Shown: positions 59,369 through 64,000 of the stretch, one piece after another
Layout of the letters: each line of letters begins with the position of its first letter
Position numbering within the stretch: the first letter of the stretch is position 1
From: Serratia sarumanii
GTDB lineage: Bacteria > Pseudomonadota > Gammaproteobacteria > Enterobacterales > Enterobacteriaceae
Direction: 5' to 3'
Length of the DNA: 64,000 nucleotides
Assembly: GCF_029962605.1 (NCBI RefSeq)
Contig: NZ_CP124750.1
Coordinates: 2,790,001-2,854,000 of the forward strand
Program-made: the position numbers and the translations under genes
The notes under the pieces: model-generated
The model's database searches: none
What the model was told of the DNA's origin: nothing
What the model saw: the letters and a program-made list of their open reading frames with translations, nothing else

Positions 59369-59395
59369 AAAAAAGGCTGGATGAATATCCAGCCT
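59369..59395 (-). terminator. Rho-independent terminator of ruvC, overlapping the LexA box
   Basis: On the minus strand a 9-bp perfect stem AGGCTGGAT/ATCCAGCCT with an ATTC loop is followed by six T. The stem arms are the LexA half-sites. Confidence 0.85.
59377..59392. promoter_or_regulatory. LexA (SOS) box of ruvAB
   Basis: CTGG-ATGAATAT-CCAG has the same CTGG/CCAG arms and 16-base length as the E. coli ruvAB SOS box. It is 75 bases upstream of the ruvA ATG, and a TTATAA -10-like element follows it on the minus strand. Confidence 0.8.
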
Positions 59396-59414
59396 GAGCA
59401 ATCATCGCTTTGCG

Positions 59415-59936
59415 TCAGCGCAAACGCCCGCGCGCCAGGTTCAACCGCCCTTCGCTCATCCGCAGCACATTCTGGCTGAGGTGGCAGTGGGTAATGGCGA
59501 TGGCAAGGGCATCGGCGGCGTCCGCCTGCGGGTTGGCCGAGAGTTTGAGCAGCGAGCGCACCATGTGCTGTACCTGCGCCTTTTCGGCCGCGCCGGTGCC
59601 GACCACGGTCTGTTTGACCTGCCGCGCCGCATACTCGAACACTTCCAGATTCTGATTCACCGCCGCCACGATCGCGACGCCGCGCGCCTGGCCGAGCTTG
59701 AGCGCCGAGTCCGGGTTCTTGGCCATAAACACCTGTTCGATGGCGAAGAAGTCGGGCTGAAACTGGGTGATGATCTCGCTGACGCCGGCGTAAATCAGCT
59801 TCAGCCGCGTCGGCATGTCGTCCACCACCGTGCGGATGCAGCCGCTGGCGATATAGCTCAACTGACGCCCCTGCTGGCGGATAAGGCCATAGCCGGTGAC
59901 GCGTGAGCCGGGATCGATACCGAGTATGATCGCCAT
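59415..59936 (-). CDS. ruvC: Crossover junction endodeoxyribonuclease RuvC
   Basis: RuvC resolves Holliday junctions by paired nicks. The ATG at 59936, behind GGTGGA, gives 173 residues as in E. coli. The acidic active site is visible as GIDPGS near the start, FFAIEQVF in the middle and [10 protein letters not shown] at the end. An ATG four codons upstream is possible. It has a terminator of its own and is not part of the SOS ruvAB unit. Confidence 0.97.
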   Translation of the reverse strand: MAIILGIDPGSRVTGYGLIRQQGRQLSYIASGCIRTVVDDMPTRLKLIYAGVSEIITQFQPDFFAIEQVFMAKNPDSALKLGQARGVAIVAAVNQNLEVFEYAARQVKQTVVGTGAAEKAQVQHMVRSLLKLSANPQADAADALAIAITHCHLSQNVLRMSEGRLNLARGRLR

Positions 59937-59993
59937 ATCTACATCCACCTTGCATGCACGGCGCCGCCGAACGGCGGCGCCCGTTTTACCGGA

Positions 59994-60737
59994 TTACAGC
60001 GTCGCCGCCACTTCGTCGGAGATTTCACCGTTATGGTAAACTTCCTGCACGTCGTCGCAGTCTTCCAGCATATCGATCAGGCGCAACAGCTTAGGCGCGG
60101 TTTCCGCGTCCATGTCGGCCTTGGTCGATGGGATCATCGACACTTCCGCCGCTTCGGCTTCGAATCCCGCCGCGGTCAGCGCGTCTTTCACTGCGCCCAG
60201 GCTTTCCCAGGCGGTGAACACGTCGATGGCACCGTCGTCATAGGTCACGATGTCTTCCGCACCGGCTTCCAGCGCCGCTTCCATCACGCTGTCTTCATCC
60301 AGGCCCGGTGCGTAGGTGATCACGCCCTTCTTGGTGAACAGGTAAGCCACGGAACCGTCGGTGCCGAGGTTGCCGCCGCATTTGGTGAAGGCGTGGCGCA
60401 CTTCCGCCACGGTGCGGTTGCGGTTGTCGCTCAGGCATTCGATCATCACGGCGGTGCCGCCAGGGCCGTAACCTTCATAGATGATGGTTTCCATATTGGT
60501 ATCATCATCGCCGCCCACGCCGCGCGCGATCGCACGGTTCATGGTGTCGCGCGTCATGTTATTCGACAGCGCCTTGTCCATCGCCGCGCGCAGACGCGGG
60601 TTGGAATCCGGATCGCCGCCGCCCAGCTTGGCGGCCGTGACCAGCTCACGAATAATCTTGGTGAAAATTTTACCGCGCTTGGCGTCCTGCGCCGCTTTAC
60701 GGTGCTTTGTGTTGGCCCACTTACTATGACCTGCCAT
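59994..60737 (-). CDS. yebC: YebC/PmpR family translation or transcription factor
   Basis: This is a 247-residue cytoplasmic protein of the TACO1/YebC family. Members are reported both as DNA-binding regulators and as factors that help ribosomes through difficult motifs. [19 protein letters not shown] at the N-terminus and [13 protein letters not shown] near 88 are family hallmarks. It sits between nudB and ruvC, as in E. coli. Confidence 0.95.
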   Translation of the reverse strand: MAGHSKWANTKHRKAAQDAKRGKIFTKIIRELVTAAKLGGGDPDSNPRLRAAMDKALSNNMTRDTMNRAIARGVGGDDDTNMETIIYEGYGPGGTAVMIECLSDNRNRTVAEVRHAFTKCGGNLGTDGSVAYLFTKKGVITYAPGLDEDSVMEAALEAGAEDIVTYDDGAIDVFTAWESLGAVKDALTAAGFEAEAAEVSMIPSTKADMDAETAPKLLRLIDMLEDCDDVQEVYHNGEISDEVAATL

Positions 60738-60756
60738 AAAAAATCTCCGAAAAAAA

Positions 60757-61206
60757 CTACTGGACTGAATTGATCACGAACTCTTCAATCGCCTGCTGAT
60801 TGCTCCACGACTTGGTCAACTTCACGGCCTCGGCCGCCTCAAGCCATTGGTAAGCGTGATGCTCGGTAATCACCGGATCGCGCTCCTCGGGCAACGCCAG
60901 ACAGAACCAGTGCTCTTTATTGCGCGTGGTTCCCGGCGCATAGCGATGCCGCAAATGGACAAAGAGTTCAAACTCCACGCAGCGCTGGCAATCGAACAAC
61001 GGCAGATGCTCTGCTTCGATATCGATGCCGACCTCTTCCATGACTTCACGCCGCGCGGCATGCGGCGGCGACTCATCCTGTTCCAGGCTGCCGGTGACCG
61101 ACTGCCAGAACTCGGTATCGTCGCGCCGCTGTAACATCAGCACCCGACCACTGGATTTCGCGTAAATCACTACCAGGATAGATTCAGGGCGCTTGTAACT
61201 CATCAC
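60757..61206 (-). CDS. nudB: Dihydroneopterin triphosphate diphosphatase
   Basis: NudB is a Nudix hydrolase that removes pyrophosphate from dihydroneopterin triphosphate in folate synthesis. The Nudix box is complete at about 38-60 (GSLEQDESP, then REVMEEVGI). It has 149 residues (E. coli 150). Its start overlaps the aspS stop by four bases (ATGA), so expression is coupled to aspS. Confidence 0.95.
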   Translation of the reverse strand: MMSYKRPESILVVIYAKSSGRVLMLQRRDDTEFWQSVTGSLEQDESPPHAARREVMEEVGIDIEAEHLPLFDCQRCVEFELFVHLRHRYAPGTTRNKEHWFCLALPEERDPVITEHHAYQWLEAAEAVKLTKSWSNQQAIEEFVINSVQ

Positions 61207-62987
61207 TCGCTCTCTTGTTCCGCACCGGCTTTCTTTACCACGCTGATCGCCAGCTCCTGCAGCGCAGCCGGGTTGGCGAAGCTCGGCGCGTCGGTCATCA
61301 GACAGGCCGCCGCGGTGGTTTTCGGGAAGGCGATGACGTCGCGGATGTTGTCGGTGCCGGTCAACAGCATCACCAGACGATCCAGGCCGAAGGCCAGGCC
61401 GGCGTGCGGCGGCGTACCGTACTTCAGCGCGTCCAGCAGGAAGCCGAACTTCTCGCGCTGTTCGTGTTCGTTAATGCCCAGAATGCTGAACACCGTCTGC
61501 TGCATTTCGCTACGGTGGATACGCACCGAACCGCCGCCCACTTCGTAACCGTTGATCACCATGTCATAGGCGTTGGCGATGGCGTTGACCGGCGCTGCCG
61601 CCAGCTCTTCCGGGCTCATGTCGCGTGGCGAGGTGAACGGGTGGTGCATGGCCGCCAGGCCGCCCTCGTCGTCTTCTTCGAACATCGGGAAGTCAACCAC
61701 CCACAGCGGTGCCCAGCTGTCGAGTTGGGTCAGCGCCAGATCGCGCCCCAGCTTCAGGCGCAGCGCGCCCATCGCATCGGTGACAATCTTGACGCTGTCG
61801 GCGCCGAAGAACAGGATATCGCCGGTCTGCGCATCGGTGCGCGCCAGGATGCCTTCCAGCACGTCTGCACTGAGGAATTTGGCGATCGGGCTCTGCACGC
61901 CTTCCATGCCGGCGGCGCGGTCGTTGACCTTCAGCCACGCCAGGCCTTTGGCGCCGTAGATGTTGACGAAAGCGCCGTACTCGTCGATCTGCTTGCGGGT
62001 CAGCTGCGCGCCGCCCGGTACGCGGATCGCCGCCACGCGGCCTTTGGCGTCGTTGGCCGGGCCGGAGAAAACTTTAAACTCGACGTCTTTGACCAGGTCG
62101 GCCACGTCCACCAGCTCCAGCGGGTTACGCAGGTCCGGCTTGTCGGAGCCAAAGCGACGCATCGCTTCGGCGAAGGTCATGACCGGGAAATCGCCCAGAT
62201 CCACGCCCTTCACGTCCAGCCACAGTTCGCGCGCCAACTTCTCCATCACTTCACGCACCTGATCGGCGGTCATGAAAGAGGTTTCGACGTCGATCTGGGT
62301 GAATTCAGGCTGACGGTCCGCACGCAGGTCTTCGTCACGGAAGCATTTGACGATCTGGTAGTAACGATCGAAGCCGGACATCATCAGCAGCTGTTTGAAC
62401 AGCTGCGGGGACTGCGGCAGCGCGTAGAATTTGCCCTTGTGTACGCGGCTCGGCACCAGGTAATCGCGGGCGCCTTCCGGCGTCGCCTTGGTCAGCATCG
62501 GCGTTTCGATATCGAGGAAGCCGTGGCTGTCCATGAAGCGGCGCACGAAGCTGGTGATTTTGGCGCGGGTCTTCAGACGCTCGGCCATTTCCGGGCGGCG
62601 CAGATCCAGGTAGCGGTATTTCAGGCGCGCTTCTTCGCTGTTGACCTGATTGGAGTCCAGCGGCAGCGGCTCGGAGCGGTTGATGATCTCCAGCGCGTGG
62701 GCGAACACTTCCACTTCGCCGGTAGCCATATCTTTATTGATCTGGCTGTCCGGACGCGCACGCACGGTGCCGACGATCTGGATGCAGAACTCATTGCGCA
62801 GGTCGTAGGCCTTGTCGAACGCCACTTTCTGGTCCGGATCGAAGAACACCTGCACGATGCCTTCGCGGTCGCGCATATCAATAAAGATCAGGCCGCCGAG
62901 ATCGCGACGACGATTGACCCAACCACACAGAGTGACTTCCTGGCCCACGTGGGACAGATTCAACTGCCCGCAATATTCAGTACGCAT
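61203..62987 (-). CDS. aspS: Aspartyl-tRNA synthetase
   Basis: AspRS charges tRNA-Asp. The 594-residue class II synthetase has an N-terminal anticodon-binding OB fold ([20 protein letters not shown]). The class II motifs 1 to 3 are spread along the catalytic domain, with motif 2 in [18 protein letters not shown] and motif 3 in [12 protein letters not shown]. The bacterial GAD insertion is present. It is followed by nudB and yebC, as in E. coli. Confidence 0.98.
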   Translation of the reverse strand: MRTEYCGQLNLSHVGQEVTLCGWVNRRRDLGGLIFIDMRDREGIVQVFFDPDQKVAFDKAYDLRNEFCIQIVGTVRARPDSQINKDMATGEVEVFAHALEIINRSEPLPLDSNQVNSEEARLKYRYLDLRRPEMAERLKTRAKITSFVRRFMDSHGFLDIETPMLTKATPEGARDYLVPSRVHKGKFYALPQSPQLFKQLLMMSGFDRYYQIVKCFRDEDLRADRQPEFTQIDVETSFMTADQVREVMEKLARELWLDVKGVDLGDFPVMTFAEAMRRFGSDKPDLRNPLELVDVADLVKDVEFKVFSGPANDAKGRVAAIRVPGGAQLTRKQIDEYGAFVNIYGAKGLAWLKVNDRAAGMEGVQSPIAKFLSADVLEGILARTDAQTGDILFFGADSVKIVTDAMGALRLKLGRDLALTQLDSWAPLWVVDFPMFEEDDEGGLAAMHHPFTSPRDMSPEELAAAPVNAIANAYDMVINGYEVGGGSVRIHRSEMQQTVFSILGINEHEQREKFGFLLDALKYGTPPHAGLAFGLDRLVMLLTGTDNIRDVIAFPKTTAAACLMTDAPSFANPAALQELAISVVKKAGAEQESE

Positions 62988-63061
62988 ACGCTATCCTTTT
63001 ACACAGCCGATGCCGCGCCGGGCTACTGCGCCCCTGTCGCGCGGCTGTTATCTGATAAATT

Positions 63062-63253
63062 CTACTTGTTACCCGGTTTAAAATCCGTCGCATACCAGCC
63101 GGTGCCCTTAAGCTGGAAACCGGAGGATGAAATCAACTTGGTCAACGCGGGCTGCCCACACGCCGGGCAGTCTGCCAGTGGCGCATCGGAAAATTTTTGC
63201 AATTTCTCTAACCGATGGTTGCAAGCACCACATGCATATTCATAAATCGGCAT
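63062..63253 (-). CDS. FmdB-type zinc ribbon protein
   Basis: This is a 63-residue protein starting [11 protein letters not shown], with two CxxC pairs (Cys8/Cys11 and Cys29/Cys32) forming a zinc ribbon. The C-terminal [15 protein letters not shown] is the FmdB-family tail. It probably acts as a small regulatory or binding protein, with role unknown. An in-frame start 13 codons upstream lacks conservation. It lies 74 bases upstream of aspS on the same strand. Confidence 0.9.
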   Translation of the reverse strand: MPIYEYACGACNHRLEKLQKFSDAPLADCPACGQPALTKLISSSGFQLKGTGWYATDFKPGNK

Positions 63254-63507
63254 AGGTCGTTGGATTAAAGAGTGTTGAAAAAAGGGAGTCATTATAAAGG
63301 AAATTCATCCGCCCGATAAGTGCGAACACAGCATTGTTACTGCACTAAATGGCGCGTTTTTGCTCGAATCAACACATCGGTTAACAAATTTCCCATTAAC
63401 CTGCGACAGTTTTTTCACGTAGCCTGAATCTCCCCCGGTTTTGCGCCGAACGCAGCTCGCCCGGCGCACCGAACAGTTTTTATCCACTTCGCAACGAGAT
63501 GAAATCC

Positions 63508-64000
63508 ATGCTGAAACTTGACGCCCAAACCACCGCTCTGGTGCTGATCGATTTGCAAAACGGCATTCTGCCCTACGCCGGCGGCCCGCACAGCGCCGAC
63601 CAGGTGGTGGCGAACGCCGCCCTGCTGGCCGCCCGTTTTCGTCTGCTGGGCGCGCCGGTGCTGCTGGTGCGCGTCGGCTGGTCAGACTCCTTCGCCGAAG
63701 CGCTGAAACAGCCGGTGGACAAACCGGCTCCCGCGCCCGCCGGCGGCTTGCCGGCCAGTTGGTGGGAATTCCCCGCGCCGCTGGCGGTCTGCGACAGCGA
63801 TATTCTGGTCACCAAGCGCCAATGGGGCGCCTTCTACGGCACCGATCTGGATTTGCAGCTGCGCCGCCGCGGCATCAAATCCGTGGTATTGGGTGGCATA
63901 TCCACCAATATCGGCGTGGAATCCACCGCCCGCGCCGCCTGGGAGCATGGCTATGAGCTGGTGATCGCCGAAGATGTCTGCAGCGCGCAGAACGCGGAAA
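63508..64000 (+). CDS. yecD: Isochorismatase-fold hydrolase YecD, 3' end outside window
   Basis: 164 codons are visible; the gene continues past the right edge. The N-terminal LVLIDLQNG carries the conserved Asp15, and [17 protein letters not shown] holds the conserved Lys. The position that is a nucleophilic Cys in nicotinamidase-like members is Gly here (STNIGVEST), as in isochorismatases. ATG 63508 (MLKLDAQ) matches E. coli; ATG 63499 is in frame. It is divergent from the FmdB gene, and the E. coli neighbourhood (aspS-yecD) is kept. Confidence 0.93.
   Translation, partial: MLKLDAQTTALVLIDLQNGILPYAGGPHSADQVVANAALLAARFRLLGAPVLLVRVGWSDSFAEALKQPVDKPAPAPAGGLPASWWEFPAPLAVCDSDILVTKRQWGAFYGTDLDLQLRRRGIKSVVLGGISTNIGVESTARAAWEHGYELVIAEDVCSAQNAE

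Overview
The window is chromosomal DNA of an enterobacterium. The best fit is Serratia, probably S. marcescens or a close relative. The base composition is GC-rich. Most proteins match Escherichia coli K-12 orthologues in length and motifs, and several E. coli gene blocks keep their order. The lineage call also rests on an extra secreted GH18 chitinase and several inserted small genes. It comes from recalled gene order and protein motifs, not from a database search.

Layout. 1-5.1 kb: the overlapping minus-strand operon selD-mnmH-topB-ynjH (selenium use plus topoisomerase III), then ydjA. 5.2-10.4 kb: sppA, the ansA-pncA pair and a secreted chitinase. 10.4-18.2 kb: yeaC-msrB, divergent gapA, yeaD, mipA, and yeaG-yeaH behind a sigma-54-type promoter. 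18.5-22.2 kb: an accessory pocket of small, mostly membrane-bound proteins, including an AriR/YmgB-like protein, a 29-residue one-helix peptide and an orphan GhoT/OrtT-type membrane toxin. 22.3-26.0 kb: a Bcr/CflA-type MFS pump facing dadA-dadX. 26.5-35.9 kb: a monooxygenase-fold protein, zinT with a Zur box, ycgB (SpoVR), fadR, nhaB, dsbB, a candidate sRNA, and ycgN, ycgM, a lytic transglycosylase and ycgL. 36.0-37.8 kb: minCDE. 38.1-45.8 kb: rnd, fadD, yeaY, tsaB, yoaA, yoaB and mdtJI with an upstream leader ORF. 46.3-51.6 kb: eda, zwf, hexR and pykA (central carbon metabolism). 51.6-64 kb: a leucine-rich-repeat protein, lpxM, mepM, znuA/znuCB, ruvC-ruvA-ruvB, yebC, nudB-aspS, an FmdB-type zinc ribbon protein and the start of yecD.

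How the parts connect. Zinc: zinT and znuA/znuCB each carry a Zur-like box. Sugar flux: zwf has a TGTAA-N5-TTACA HexR-type dyad, and gapA and pykA carry the same half-sites with a 2-base spacer. zwf and eda lie together without edd. Fatty acids: the FadR gene and its likely target fadD are both present. Stress kinase: yeaG-yeaH and ycgB, which match the PrkA/YhbH/SpoVR set of spore formers, are 9.6 kb apart. DNA repair: ruvA has a LexA box that is also the terminator hairpin of ruvC.

Most of the window is conserved core genome. No prophage, insertion sequence, CRISPR array, rRNA or tRNA was recognised. The least-explained sequence is the 18.2-21.6 kb pocket, where several genes are shorter than the usual annotation cut-off.
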